DNA of 64,000 bases from Bacteroidales bacterium UBA5382. GTDB taxonomy: Bacteria > Bacteroidota > Bacteroidia > Bacteroidales > Dysgonomonadaceae. Both the position numbers and the translations under genes were made by a program. The stretch spans positions 1 through 64,000 of the forward strand of contig DHOU01000020.1 of assembly GCA_002409745.1 (NCBI GenBank). Reading direction: 5' to 3'. The notes below the pieces were generated by a model. It had not been told where the DNA came from. It worked only from the letters and a program-made list of their open reading frames with translations, and ran no database searches. Below, piece by piece: positions 18,726-27,749 of this stretch (position 1 is the first letter of the stretch; every line of letters starts with the position of its first letter).

Positions 18726-19019
18726 GCGTATATGCCTCTTGCGACCGAAGCTTCGGGATGCCGGGGACTCTTTTTACGATGGCGGAAATCGCGGCGGGCA
18801 GAAATTTGCCCTGTTTCCGCTTGCGAAAGTCCCATCAGGCAAGTCAATCATCCTTTTTCCACTTGCGGAAATGCCATCGGGCAGGCAGGATGCCTTTTTT
18901 CCGCTTGCGAAAACCTCTCCCGGCAGCCTGTGGCTGTTTTTCCTCTTGCGGAAACGTTCCCAACCGCTTTGTGCCTTGTTTTTCCATTTGCGAAAGATCC
19001 TTTCGGGAGAATGATGTGT
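18726..19019 (+). repeat. Array 1: phase-locked 21-bp tandem repeat, 42-bp dimers
   Basis: Fourteen contiguous 21-bp units arranged as seven alternating X-Y pairs. X units start at 18726, 18768, 18810, 18852, 18894, 18936 and 18978, exactly 42 bp apart; they carry a T-run followed by CTTGCGAAA or CTTGCGGAAA. Y units are GC-richer, with a CATCGGGC-like core. Units have diverged strongly, yet no indel breaks the spacing. The array ends 55 bp before the DUF6261 gene, and its T-rich strand is that gene's coding strand. Units touch one another, so this is not a CRISPR. The rest of the 705-bp gap holds the period-7 tracts. Confidence 0.85.
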
Positions 19020-19074
19020 CATTTGAATCTGTTTTTTTACTATTTATTTATATATCTGTTAAAAATGAAATATT

Positions 19075-19815
19075 ATGATTATTAAAAGTACAAATTTATC
19101 GAAATCACCGTTGATGGAATTCTTTCAGGTGATGAAACTGATTGCCGGGTATCTTGGTAAAGAAGATATGGAAACGCTGAAGCTGGCAGTTGTGGCCACG
19201 GCGTTCCTGGTGGGCTTCGACACGCTCGATGCCGCTGTAAAACAAGCCGATAAGTCGGGTTTTACGACTGTAAAGAGGGAACGCGATAGTGTGCGCGATA
19301 ACACGTTCGTGGGATTTATGGAATTTTTACGCAGCATGACGCGTTATCCCGATCCGGACGTTAGCGAAGCCGCCCGCCGGTTGCTGTTCGTTACCGAAAA
19401 ATATGGCAAATCGATCCAGGCCATGGCGCGCGAACAAGAGACATCTATCTTGCATAATTGGGTTGGGGACATGCGCCAAACCGGCAATGTAGCCTTGTTG
19501 GAAAAACTCACTCACTTGCCATGGATCGATAAAATAGACGAGGAAAACACGCAGTACGAGGCGACTCATATTTCTTCTACCGAAGAGAAATCCACGTATG
19601 TCACCGGCCTTACGGATAAAGCTCGCAAGGAAATGCAAAAGGCTTTTGAAAACCTGTGTGAAGCCATTAACAGCCATGCTTTTATCGATGGTGAAACACC
19701 TTATATCGGGTTGGCCGATAAAATCAATGTAGAGGTGGCTAATGCACAACAACTCGCTAAATCGAGGGCTACACTGTTGAAGAATAAGAAAAAGAAGAAA
19801 CAAGAAAAGCAATAA
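19075..19815 (+). CDS. DUF6261-like helical protein next to array 1
   Basis: Uncharacterised protein of 246 residues, mostly predicted helix, with no signal peptide and a very basic tail (KNKKKKKQEK). It resembles DUF6261 proteins of Bacteroidota: NLSKSPLMEFFQVM near the start, RDNTFVGFMEFLRSM around residue 84, and AARRLLFVTEKYGKSIQ around 112. The conserved ATG at 19075 gives the usual N-terminus. It has its own terminator and no co-directional partner close by. The only neighbour with a clear relation is the 21-bp array directly upstream. The Lys-rich tail would suit nucleic-acid contact, but this is inference. Confidence 0.75.
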   Translation: MIIKSTNLSKSPLMEFFQVMKLIAGYLGKEDMETLKLAVVATAFLVGFDTLDAAVKQADKSGFTTVKRERDSVRDNTFVGFMEFLRSMTRYPDPDVSEAARRLLFVTEKYGKSIQAMAREQETSILHNWVGDMRQTGNVALLEKLTHLPWIDKIDEENTQYEATHISSTEEKSTYVTGLTDKARKEMQKAFENLCEAINSHAFIDGETPYIGLADKINVEVANAQQLAKSRATLLKNKKKKKQEKQ

Positions 19816-19831
19816 TTCCTCCGATTTTTCT

Positions 19832-19880
19832 CTTAGGATGGCGTGATCGATTGGGGTCGGCCATCCTATTTTTTTTTCAT
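19832..19880 (+). terminator. Terminator of the DUF6261-like gene
   Basis: Inverted repeat TAGGATGGC / GCCATCCTA (19834-19842 and 19860-19868) with a 17-nt loop, followed by a long T-run. Confidence 0.85.
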
Positions 19881-19941
19881 AAAGAAGATATCATAAGGAT
19901 AAAAAGCGTATTTTTGCACCCGTATTCTTTAAGAACTATTT

Positions 19942-20844
19942 ATGAGTAGGCAAAGCATCATACCCGTTACTCTGTTGATGGTGAGCGCATCGATACTCCT
20001 TTTTTCCTGCAATGAAAGCAAGCGAAGCATGTTTAAAGCGGATAATAAGGTGGAGTTCGACACGATTATCACAGAGAAACAATATCATCTGGAAGGCGAT
20101 ACGGCCAACCCTTCGTGTAACTTGCATCTGGCGTTCGTATATCCTGTCGGCAGCGGAAAGGCCGACCTTGCCGCCCTGCAGCGGTTTTTCGTGCAAAATG
20201 TGCTGGGAGCGGCATACGACTCGCTTTCGCCGGCTGAGGCCGTGGAGAAGTATACGCGCGATTACGTCGATAATTATCTGTACGATGTGAAGGTTTATCG
20301 CGAAAATGTGAACGATATCCAACAAATTAACGCCCGAATCCCCGACATGCATGCCGATGACAGCGAACATGCGGTGATGGATACGTTTTACTCGTACTAC
20401 GAAATCCTGTCCGATTCCGTCGTGTATAACCGCCACGATATCCTTGCGTTTCAGGTAAAACAGTCCAACAACAAAGGCGGCGTGGCTTCGTACGATTCGT
20501 ACCGCAACTGTGTCATCAACCTCAAAACCGAAACGTTACTGACCGAAAACGATATCTTTAATGCCGGTTACGATGTGGCTTTGCAAAGTTTGTTTGTGAC
20601 TTATCTGCTCGAACAAAACAACGTGAAAACCGTGCGCGACTTGGAAGATCTGGGCTTTTTCGGCGTGGAGGAAATGCTTCCCAACGGCAACTTCCTCGTG
20701 ACCGATAAAGGCATCATTTATACCTTTAACAAAGGCGAATACTCGGCTTATCAACTCCATGCGCCGGAAGTGTTTATTCCTTACGACGCCATCCGATCGT
20801 TATTGCGCAACCATACGGTAGTGTCGAAATTGGCCGGCTTGTAA
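19942..20844 (+). CDS. RsiV/DUF3298-type lipoprotein
   Basis: Lipoprotein of 300 residues with lipobox LFSC (Cys23). The mature part resembles the DUF4163-DUF3298 (RsiV-like) arrangement: a SCNLHLAFVYP strand early, a repeated-helix middle, a VASYDSYRNCVINLKTETLLTENDIF block typical of DUF3298 near residue 180, and a terminal VFIPYDAIRSLL. In Bacillus RsiV is an anti-sigma factor that binds lysozyme, but this lipoprotein lacks the anti-sigma part, so only the extracytoplasmic fold is shared. A TATTTTTG promoter element lies at 19909-19916. Its stop overlaps the start of rsmG by one base. Confidence 0.75.
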   Translation: MSRQSIIPVTLLMVSASILLFSCNESKRSMFKADNKVEFDTIITEKQYHLEGDTANPSCNLHLAFVYPVGSGKADLAALQRFFVQNVLGAAYDSLSPAEAVEKYTRDYVDNYLYDVKVYRENVNDIQQINARIPDMHADDSEHAVMDTFYSYYEILSDSVVYNRHDILAFQVKQSNNKGGVASYDSYRNCVINLKTETLLTENDIFNAGYDVALQSLFVTYLLEQNNVKTVRDLEDLGFFGVEEMLPNGNFLVTDKGIIYTFNKGEYSAYQLHAPEVFIPYDAIRSLLRNHTVVSKLAGL

Positions 20845-21467
20845 TGGACGCTATCGAGCGCTATTTCCCCGGCTTAACGCCGCGACAGAAAGAACAATTC
20901 GCTTCTTTGCAAACGTTATATGCCGATTGGAATGCAAAAATCAATGTGATTTCTCGGAAAGACATGGATAACCTCTATGTGCATCATATCTTGCACTCGT
21001 TGTCCATTGCCCGGTACATGCGTTTTGCGCCCGGCACGCACCTGCTCGATGTGGGTACGGGAGGGGGATTTCCGGGCATTCCCCTGGCCATCTTTTTTCC
21101 GGAAGCGTCATTTGTACTGCTCGACAGCATCGGCAAAAAGATAAAAGTCGTGAACGAGATAGCCGTCGCCATCGGCCTGGCGAATGTCGAAGGCATTCAC
21201 TCGAGGGTGGAGCAGGAGCGGCGCAAGTTCGATTTTATTGTCAGCCGTGCGGTAATGGCGATGCCGCAATTGGTCAAGCTCGTTCGCAAAAACATCATTG
21301 CGGAGCAGCGCAATGCCTTGCCCAACGGACTCATTTGCCTGAAGGGAGGCGATTTGACGGAAGAGCTCAAACCTTTCGGGAGTATGGCCGAAACCGTCGC
21401 ATTATCCGATTATTTCACGGAACCTTTTTTTAAGACGAAAAAACTCGTTTACCTTCCGATGGTTTGA
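20844..21467 (+). CDS. rsmG: 16S rRNA (guanine527-N7)-methyltransferase
   Basis: Methylates G527 of 16S rRNA using SAM; 207 residues, normal for RsmG. Visible features are NVISRKDMDNLYVHHILHSL near residue 35, SAM motif I in LLDVGTGGGFPGIPLAI near residue 68, and the SRAVMAMPQLV motif near residue 131. Start and stop codons of the upstream lipoprotein and rsmG overlap (TAATGG), so translation is probably coupled. Loss of RsmG gives low-level streptomycin resistance in several bacteria. Confidence 0.95.
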   Translation: MDAIERYFPGLTPRQKEQFASLQTLYADWNAKINVISRKDMDNLYVHHILHSLSIARYMRFAPGTHLLDVGTGGGFPGIPLAIFFPEASFVLLDSIGKKIKVVNEIAVAIGLANVEGIHSRVEQERRKFDFIVSRAVMAMPQLVKLVRKNIIAEQRNALPNGLICLKGGDLTEELKPFGSMAETVALSDYFTEPFFKTKKLVYLPMV

Positions 21468-21574
21468 TGAAGATTGATAAGAGGTTTATGTGCTATAAGC
21501 CCATTCAATCTGCTGTTTCAACTACTGATTCGCATTAATATTTAATAAATCCTCAATAATTTACCAAAATTGAT

Positions 21575-21582
21575 TATCTTTG
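21575..21582 (+). promoter_or_regulatory. Candidate promoter of the AT-rich cassette
   Basis: TATCTTTG, a perfect TAnnTTTG match, 72 bp before the lipoprotein ATG at 21654. The -33 part is poor. Confidence 0.4.
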
Positions 21583-21653
21583 TGTATATAAAAAGTAGGA
21601 CGTGATGAAACAATAAATGGTCACTTTAATATTAACTTTTAAATGATTTGTTT

Positions 21654-22586
21654 ATGAAAATCAAAGGAATCGGTACCTGTTTATTTCTAACTATTGCGAT
21701 TATGTTAATTTCCTGCTCAAATGGAGACACTTATGAAATTCAATCTTTTAAAGTTGAGAACACTCAAGTTATAACAGACTTAAAGAACGTAAATTCAGAA
21801 TTACTATCAACTGTTCCATCTGGTACAAGGTGGACAGGCAAAGAAAAGATGCAGGTTGTTTCTGCGGATATTGGCGGCGCCTGGGGAGGTGGAAGAATCG
21901 GAGGAAGAGCAGGAGGATCGATTGGTATGGCCCTTGGTAATCCTATTACAGGTGCTGTCTTTGGAGCTTTTCTTGGTGGTGTCATAGGTGGTGCATATGC
22001 TTCATGGTTGGCAGCTCCGGCTGAAATGGTTGATATAGCAGACAACTCCCAATCAATAGAGGGGGTCTGCAAAATTCTTATCAATGATGATATGTCTATT
22101 AATGAAAGTGCTATTAATAGAAGTGCTCTTAGAGCTGCAGAATCTACTACAACCAACAAATTAGATGTTGAGGAAGAACTTATTATTGAATCAAAGTTAG
22201 ATGAAAATTCTTTGAATATTGGAAAAACTCACAACATAATCCTTTCTGTCATGGATGGATCTGTAATTCTACAAAATGAAGAACAAGCGCTATTAGATTC
22301 TTCCAACTTAAAAGAGGCTTTATTTAATTCAGAAATTTTTATCGATAGTTGTAAAGCGATGGGAGCAGATGCAAGTGTTGGTCGCCTTTCAACTTCCGAT
22401 ACAATATTAAGTAAAGTTATGGAGCTATTTAATCAAGTGTTAGAAGGATATGCATTAAAAACAGATGATGTCGCTTTCATTATAGGTAAGTACGTCGATG
22501 TAATAGAGGAATCTAACGAATTAACAACAGAACAGAAACAATGTATTAAGAGTGGACTTGCAACAGCTTTGTATAGCTTTAAATAA
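21654..22586 (+). CDS. Lipoprotein with glycine-zipper segment, unknown function
   Basis: Lipoprotein of 310 residues; lipobox LISC, Cys21. The ATG at 21654 is used rather than the TTG two codons earlier because it opens the signal cleanly. Residues about 72-115 are extremely Gly-rich with regular GxxxG spacing (GGAWGGGRIGGRAGG then GAVFGAFLGGVIGGAYASW), a glycine zipper that can insert in membranes and recalls bacteriocin-like or pore-forming segments. The remainder is acidic and helical. Base composition is clearly more AT-rich than the flanking genes. It is followed 22 bp later by a small membrane protein. I do not recognise the family. Confidence 0.65.
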   Translation: MKIKGIGTCLFLTIAIMLISCSNGDTYEIQSFKVENTQVITDLKNVNSELLSTVPSGTRWTGKEKMQVVSADIGGAWGGGRIGGRAGGSIGMALGNPITGAVFGAFLGGVIGGAYASWLAAPAEMVDIADNSQSIEGVCKILINDDMSINESAINRSALRAAESTTTNKLDVEEELIIESKLDENSLNIGKTHNIILSVMDGSVILQNEEQALLDSSNLKEALFNSEIFIDSCKAMGADASVGRLSTSDTILSKVMELFNQVLEGYALKTDDVAFIIGKYVDVIEESNELTTEQKQCIKSGLATALYSFK

Positions 22587-22608
22587 TTTGAAGAATAGAC
22601 AAAATAAT

Positions 22609-22971
22609 ATGGAGAAAATATATTTAAGACACAATTTGCCTTCTTTTATATTTAGTATTTTCTTATTTCTATTTGCAATAGAACCGGTACTTGTAAAAAT
22701 TATTGTAATAGACTATATAGTTTGGTCATTAATTATGTTGTGCGGAATTATATGGCTGGTTATCTGTATTATATCGATAGCCAAAGACAAGCAAAACTTT
22801 ATTTTAAGTTTAACTTCGACATCTCGATTCTCATTTTTTAATATAGCCAGTGCATTGATTGGTTTAATAATTAGTTATTCTTTAAATTCAAACTTAATCA
22901 AGCTATGGATTTTCTTATTAGTTATTAATATTGTCTCTATTTTGATACCAAGTCCCTTCAAACAACAATAA
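22609..22971 (+). CDS. Small four-helix membrane protein, unknown
   Basis: Hypothetical inner-membrane protein of 120 residues with four hydrophobic segments (around FIFSIFLFLFAIEPV, IVWSLIMLCGIIWLVICII, ASALIGLIISYSL and IFLLVINIVSILI). The reading frame is open further upstream into the preceding gene, but the ATG at 22609 gives a sensible N-terminus (MEKIYLRHNLP). AT-rich like the lipoprotein before it, 22 bp away, so the two are likely co-transcribed and arrived together. A role such as immunity or anchoring of the partner is only a guess. Confidence 0.55.
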   Translation: MEKIYLRHNLPSFIFSIFLFLFAIEPVLVKIIVIDYIVWSLIMLCGIIWLVICIISIAKDKQNFILSLTSTSRFSFFNIASALIGLIISYSLNSNLIKLWIFLLVINIVSILIPSPFKQQ

Positions 22972-23025
22972 TATTCAATCAGCGTTAGATGCAGGCTCGT
23001 AAATAATGTTAAATAAAAAACTAGT

Positions 23026-23138
23026 TTTCGGTGTCAAAATTGCATCGGTCAATATCTTCAGGAAGTAAGGAACGTTGTCTTTGTCGTGTAGGATCTTCTG
23101 CCGGTGTCCCGATATCGGATGTGCTTTTGACACCAAAA
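23026..23138. repeat. Short element with GGTGTCAAAA inverted ends
   Basis: GGTGTCAAAA at 23030-23039 pairs with TTTTGACACC at 23125-23134, with further imperfect matches inward (GCATCGG / TCGGATG). It lies in the 412-bp gap before the broken IS21 gene and may be an insertion-sequence end or a non-autonomous element. The rest of the gap (23140-23380) shows no gene. Confidence 0.5.
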
Positions 23139-23383
23139 CATATATCGAGATTGGTTGGCCAACGCTTTAAGTGGTGTTAATAACGGCGGAATACCTGAGC
23201 GAGATCCTGACGAAAGTTTGGTGTTTCAAATAGGGTAGGTAGGGTGGGATAAAGATACTTATAAAAACTGTGCTATTACGTGTGTAATCGGTAATTAGAA
23301 GTACATCAAAAACGGTAACAGGAATACATCGTTTTTATCAAATAAATCAGACCTTTGAGTCATAATTAAAAAACAAATGGATT

Positions 23384-23959
23384 ATGACAGAGAAGGAATA
23401 CAAATCACTAAACCGTTTCATTATGTACGACACCATTCACCGGATCCACAAGGAGGGGCACCGTTCGATCCGTTGGATCGCCCATTATCTGGGGATGGTA
23501 TTGGAACTGGAAGTAAAGGGACGCGAAGAAAAACAAAGGCTTTTGCGCTATAAATCCGCTCGGTTGCCATTGGCGCATAATCTCGACTTGTACGACCATA
23601 GCATCTCCGATGGACTGACTCCTACCCAACTCAAACAACTCAGGCAACTGCATTGGGCGGAAGAGAGTTACAACCTTATGCTGGCAGGACCTTGCGGGGT
23701 GGGTAAAACCTCTATCGCCTACGGCCTTTGTGCCGATGCCATCGACAAAGGATATAAAGCCTACTTCAGGAGCATGGATGAGATACTCACCGCTCTTAAG
23801 CTGAAAGACGTTGCCACCAGTGCCAAGAGAGGATACAAGAACTTGTTTTGCGCACAGGTAATCGTGATGGACGACTTGATGAACATATCGGTAAGCCGCC
23901 AGGAAGGAAACCTGCTGTTTGCTTTCATAGCCTTTACACCGGAAAAAACGGATACCTGA
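23384..23959 (+). pseudogene. IS21-family remnant: istA start fused to istB middle
   Basis: A 191-residue open frame that combines two transposition genes. Residues 1-45 look like the helix-turn-helix N-terminus of an IstA transposase (IHKEGHRSIRWIAHYLGM). From about residue 50 onward the sequence matches an IstB ATPase helper: KSARLPLAHNLDLYDHSI, Walker A GPCGVGKTS (near 105), Walker B VIVMDDLMN (near 163). The junction suggests a large deletion that removed the rest of istA and the istB start. The reading then breaks in the LLFAFI motif, apparently by frameshift, and the IstB C-terminus is missing. Not expected to transpose. Confidence 0.8.
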
Positions 23960-24052
23960 TAGTTGTGCTTTTTATGATGTCCTTACTTGGGAATTCAAAA
24001 GAAAAAGCTATTTTTGTGGAAGAAATAGCAACACGAAAGGAATCTTGGAAAA

Positions 24053-24712
24053 ATGAAAATTAAAACATTTGAATTTAATCCGTTATCAGTAAACACCTAC
24101 GTTCTCTCCGACGAGACGCGCGAATGTGTGGTGATCGATGCGGCTTGTTTCTATCCCGATGAAAAGGAAATGCTGCTGAATTATCTCATCGATAACGATC
24201 TTATTGTAAAACGGCTTATTAATACCCATTTGCATTTCGACCATCTGTTCGGTGTAAACTTCCTCGCTTCGCATTTCGGACTTCCGTTAGACTATCATCC
24301 GGCCGACGAGTTTTTGCTCGAAGATATTCCGGGGCAACTTCGCTTGTTCGGCTTTCAGGGTTTCAGCGACGATTTGACGCCTCCCAAAGGATTGTATCTG
24401 TACGAAAACGATACCGTTACCTTCGGCCGGCAACAACTGCGCGTCTGGGAAGTGCCGGGGCATTCTCCGGGAAGCATCGTTTTTTACAGCGCCGAAGACG
24501 GAGCGCTGTTTTCGGGCGATGCCCTGTTCCGTGCCAGTATCGGACGTACCGATCTGGCAAGGGGCGATTACGAGCAACTGATCGACGGTATTAAGAAGAA
24601 ACTTTTTGTTCTGCCCGATGAGACGATCGTCTATCCCGGGCATGGCCCTTCGACGACTATCGGCTTCGAGCGGCGGAACAATCCTTTTTTGCAATCGGAC
24701 AAAAGCAATTGA
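24053..24712 (+). CDS. MBL-fold metallo-hydrolase
   Basis: Cytoplasmic metallo-beta-lactamase-fold hydrolase of 219 residues. The di-metal motif is present as THLHFDH (about 62-68), with later ligands in VPGHSPGSIVFY (His near 137), LFSGDALF (Asp near 155) and VYPGHGPST (His near 199). This pattern is that of glyoxalase II-like thioesterases and persulfide dioxygenase relatives; the substrate cannot be told. The start overlaps the decayed IS region, with a GGAA-type ribosome-binding site upstream. A period-7 tract follows its stop. Confidence 0.88.
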   Translation: MKIKTFEFNPLSVNTYVLSDETRECVVIDAACFYPDEKEMLLNYLIDNDLIVKRLINTHLHFDHLFGVNFLASHFGLPLDYHPADEFLLEDIPGQLRLFGFQGFSDDLTPPKGLYLYENDTVTFGRQQLRVWEVPGHSPGSIVFYSAEDGALFSGDALFRASIGRTDLARGDYEQLIDGIKKKLFVLPDETIVYPGHGPSTTIGFERRNNPFLQSDKSN

Positions 24713-24745
24713 TAATTACGAATTACGAATTACGAATTACAAATT
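24711..24745. repeat. Period-7 simple repeat tract
   Basis: AATTACG heptamers (three to four copies) directly after the MBL-hydrolase stop. Confidence 0.65.
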
Positions 24746-24840
24746 GGCAGTCTGTAACCATCCGGGTGAAATAACGTGCGAAACTTAAATAATTAAACTG
24801 ATAATAACAACAAATATCTACTAAACCGAATCGTGTATTT

Positions 24841-27687
24841 ATGGAAATGGAAAAATTTTATACCCGTCATATCGGGACCAATGAAGCGGATAGAAAGAAA
24901 ATGCTGGAAAGCCTCGGCGTTTCCTCAATGGATGAATTGATCGATCAAACGATACCTTCCGACATTCGTCTGGAGCATCCGCTATCGCTGCCGGCGCCGT
25001 TGTCGGAACAGGAGTATGCCGAAGAAATAGGGAGCATCGCCGCCAAAAACCAACTCTTTGCATCCTACATCGGCATGGGCTGGTACGATACCATCACTCC
25101 GGCGGTTATCTACCGCAACGTATTCGAAAATCCGGTATGGTATACGTCCTATACGCCATATCAGGCGGAGATATCGCAGGGGCGGCTCGAAGCGCTGTTG
25201 AATTTTCAAACGGTGGTGAGCGAACTCACGGCTTTGCCGTTGGCCAACTGCTCCCTGTTGGACGAGGCTACGGCTGCCGGCGAAGCTGCAAGTATGATGC
25301 ATGCCTTGCGAAGCCGCGAACAGGTGAAAGCCAATGTGTCGAAGCTGTTTGTCGATGAAAATATATTTCCGCAAACGCTGGCTGTGTTGCATACCCGCAT
25401 GGATTGCCACGACATTGAGATTGTCGTCGGCGACTATAAGCAGTTCGATGGCGGAGAAAATTTCTTCGGAGCCATCATACAGTATCCCAATAGTAACGGG
25501 AGCATCGAAGACTATCGCGGCTTTGTCGAAAAGGCACATGGAGCCGGCTGCAAAGTAGCCGTCGCTACCGATTTGATGGCGTTGACCCTGCTGACGCCTC
25601 CGGGCGAGTGGGGGACGGATATCGCTTTCGGAAGTACGCAACGGTTCGGCATCCCGATGTTCTTCGGCGGTCCGTCGGCGGCTTTTTTTGCCACCCGCGA
25701 CGAATATAAACGTTCCATGCCGGGACGCATCATCGGCATATCCAAAGATGTCAATGGCCGCCAGGCGTTGCGCATGGCTTTGCAGACACGCGAACAGCAT
25801 ATCAAACGCGACAAGGCGACTTCCAACGTGTGCACGGCGCAGGCGTTGTTGGCCACGATGGCGTCGTTCTATGCCGTATACCACGGTCCCGAAGGTTTGA
25901 AGGGCATTGCCCGCCGTATCCATTCGCATGCCGTGCAAGTGGCGCGCGAATTGGAAGGAATGGGATTCAAGCAGGTAAACGGGCAGTACTTCGATACGTT
26001 AAAGATTGAATTGGCACCGAAAGTCTCCGTTCAGGACATACGCGACAACGCCGAAGCGCGATCGATCAACCTCCGCTATTTCCCCACGGGCGAGATAGGC
26101 ATCAGCATCGATGAAACGACCAACTGCCAACGGATGCAGGAGTTGCTGGGCGTATTTGCGATGGCGGTGGGCAGCTCGAAAGCGTTTTTGTTCGAATGCG
26201 CCGAACCGCAGCAAGCGGCGCTTTGCGAAGAGCTGGTTCGTAAGACCGATTTTTTGCAACACGAGACCTTTAACCGCTATCATACCGAAACGGAATTGAT
26301 GCGTTACATCAAACGTTTGGAGCGCAAGGATATTTCGCTGGCGCATTCCATGATTTCGTTGGGTTCGTGTACGATGAAACTTAATTCGGCTTCGAGCATG
26401 TTGCCGTTGGGGCTTGCGGCGCTGCAACGCGTCCATCCTTATGCCCCCGTGGAACAGGCGGCGGGGTATCTGCAATTCATCGACGAACTCGAATCGATGT
26501 TGGCCGAAATCACCGGTTTTGCCGGAGTCAGCTTGCAGCCTAATTCGGGCGCCGCGGGAGAGTTTACCGGGCTCATCATCATCCGCAGTTATCTCGAAAG
26601 TATCGAACAGGGGCATCGTAAAATCGTTTTGATCCCCGCTTCGGCTCACGGAACCAATCCGGCTAGCGCTGTTCAGGCGGGATTTACCCCCGTAACGGTT
26701 GCTTGCGACGAACGGGGAAATGTCGATATGGATGACTTGGCCCGCAAAGCGCAGGAGCATGCGCATGATCTGGCCGGATATATGATTACGTATCCTTCCA
26801 CGCATGGAATTTTTGAAGCGGACATCCGTGAGATGTGCCGTATCATTCATGAGAACGGCGGACAAGTGTATATGGACGGCGCGAATATGAACGCCCAAGT
26901 GGGATTGACCAATCCGGGTACGATCGGCGCCGATCTCTGTCACTTGAACCTGCACAAGACCTTCGCCATTCCTCATGGCGGCGGCGGCCCGGGTGTCGGC
27001 CCCGTGTGTGTGGCGCAACATCTGGTTCCCTTCCTTCCCGGGCATCCCGTGGCTTTCGAATCGGATAAGAACACGGTTGCGGCGGCTCCTTATGGCAACG
27101 CCGGGGTGCAGCAAATCACGTATGCGTATATCCGCATGATGGGCGTCGAAGGTTTGACGAAAGCTACCGAAAACGCAATATTGAATGCGAACTATCTGGC
27201 GCAGCGGTTGCAAGACTCGTACGGCATTGTGTACCGAGGAGCAAACGGCCGGGTAGGCCATGAGCTTATTCTGGAATGCCGGCAGTTGAAAGCGGTGTCG
27301 GGCATTACCGAGAGCGATATCGCCAAGCGGCTGATGGATTACGGTTTTCACGCGCCGACTCTTTCTTTCCCGGTGCATGGTACGTTGATGATCGAGCCGA
27401 CCGAGTGCGAGAGCTTAGCCGAGTTGGATCGTTTTGTGGAGGCGTTGCAACAGATTCATGAAGAGATTCTGGAAGTGTCGCGCGGCGAGTATACGCTCGA
27501 AGATAACGTGCTGGTGAATGCTCCGCATCCCGAATATGTAGCTGTTGCCGATGAGTGGAATCATGCCTATCCGCGCAGTAAAGCCATTTATCCGTTGCCG
27601 TTTGTTGCGGCGAATAAGTTCTGGATCAATGTAGGCCGCATCGATGACGCGTATGGCGACCGGCATTTGGTTTCATGCCTTTGCTGA
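24841..27687 (+). CDS. gcvP: Glycine dehydrogenase (decarboxylating), P-protein
   Basis: PLP-dependent P-protein of the glycine cleavage system; decarboxylates glycine and passes the aminomethyl group to the H-protein lipoyl arm. 948 residues, the full-length fused form rather than the split PA/PB form. N-terminal RHIGTNEADRKKMLESLGV, YTPYQAEISQGRLEALLNFQ near residue 100, and the PLP-lysine segment NLHKTFAIPHGGGGPG near residue 705 are all present. An internal ATG two codons later (24847) is an equal alternative start. The other gcv genes are not in the window. A shared terminator separates it from convergent mazG. Confidence 0.96.
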   Translation: MEMEKFYTRHIGTNEADRKKMLESLGVSSMDELIDQTIPSDIRLEHPLSLPAPLSEQEYAEEIGSIAAKNQLFASYIGMGWYDTITPAVIYRNVFENPVWYTSYTPYQAEISQGRLEALLNFQTVVSELTALPLANCSLLDEATAAGEAASMMHALRSREQVKANVSKLFVDENIFPQTLAVLHTRMDCHDIEIVVGDYKQFDGGENFFGAIIQYPNSNGSIEDYRGFVEKAHGAGCKVAVATDLMALTLLTPPGEWGTDIAFGSTQRFGIPMFFGGPSAAFFATRDEYKRSMPGRIIGISKDVNGRQALRMALQTREQHIKRDKATSNVCTAQALLATMASFYAVYHGPEGLKGIARRIHSHAVQVARELEGMGFKQVNGQYFDTLKIELAPKVSVQDIRDNAEARSINLRYFPTGEIGISIDETTNCQRMQELLGVFAMAVGSSKAFLFECAEPQQAALCEELVRKTDFLQHETFNRYHTETELMRYIKRLERKDISLAHSMISLGSCTMKLNSASSMLPLGLAALQRVHPYAPVEQAAGYLQFIDELESMLAEITGFAGVSLQPNSGAAGEFTGLIIIRSYLESIEQGHRKIVLIPASAHGTNPASAVQAGFTPVTVACDERGNVDMDDLARKAQEHAHDLAGYMITYPSTHGIFEADIREMCRIIHENGGQVYMDGANMNAQVGLTNPGTIGADLCHLNLHKTFAIPHGGGGPGVGPVCVAQHLVPFLPGHPVAFESDKNTVAAAPYGNAGVQQITYAYIRMMGVEGLTKATENAILNANYLAQRLQDSYGIVYRGANGRVGHELILECRQLKAVSGITESDIAKRLMDYGFHAPTLSFPVHGTLMIEPTECESLAELDRFVEALQQIHEEILEVSRGEYTLEDNVLVNAPHPEYVAVADEWNHAYPRSKAIYPLPFVAANKFWINVGRIDDAYGDRHLVSCLC

Positions 27688-27749
27688 TGCTCCCGTCTGA
27701 CGGTTCCAAGCCGTTTGACGGATAACGGGAACGAAAACTCCCAAAGGAA

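Noticed and set aside
18726..19019. CRISPR array
   Set aside because: Units are contiguous and degenerate, with no constant repeat separated by unique spacers, and no cas genes are near. The same holds for arrays 2 and 3.
18603..19085. 160-codon open frame on the plus strand, and an 82-codon frame on the minus strand (18774-19022)
   Set aside because: Both cross array 1. Several frames are open on both strands because of the 21-bp period; there are no family motifs, signals or sensible gene starts. The 14-residue repeats reflect the DNA period.
24713..24840. Glycine riboswitch upstream of gcvP
   Set aside because: The gap is only about 130 bp, partly a heptamer tract, and no tandem aptamer-like pairing was seen.
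25999..27378. 459-codon minus-strand open frame
   Set aside because: Lies antisense to gcvP in GC-rich codons; no domain recognised. It is a shadow frame.
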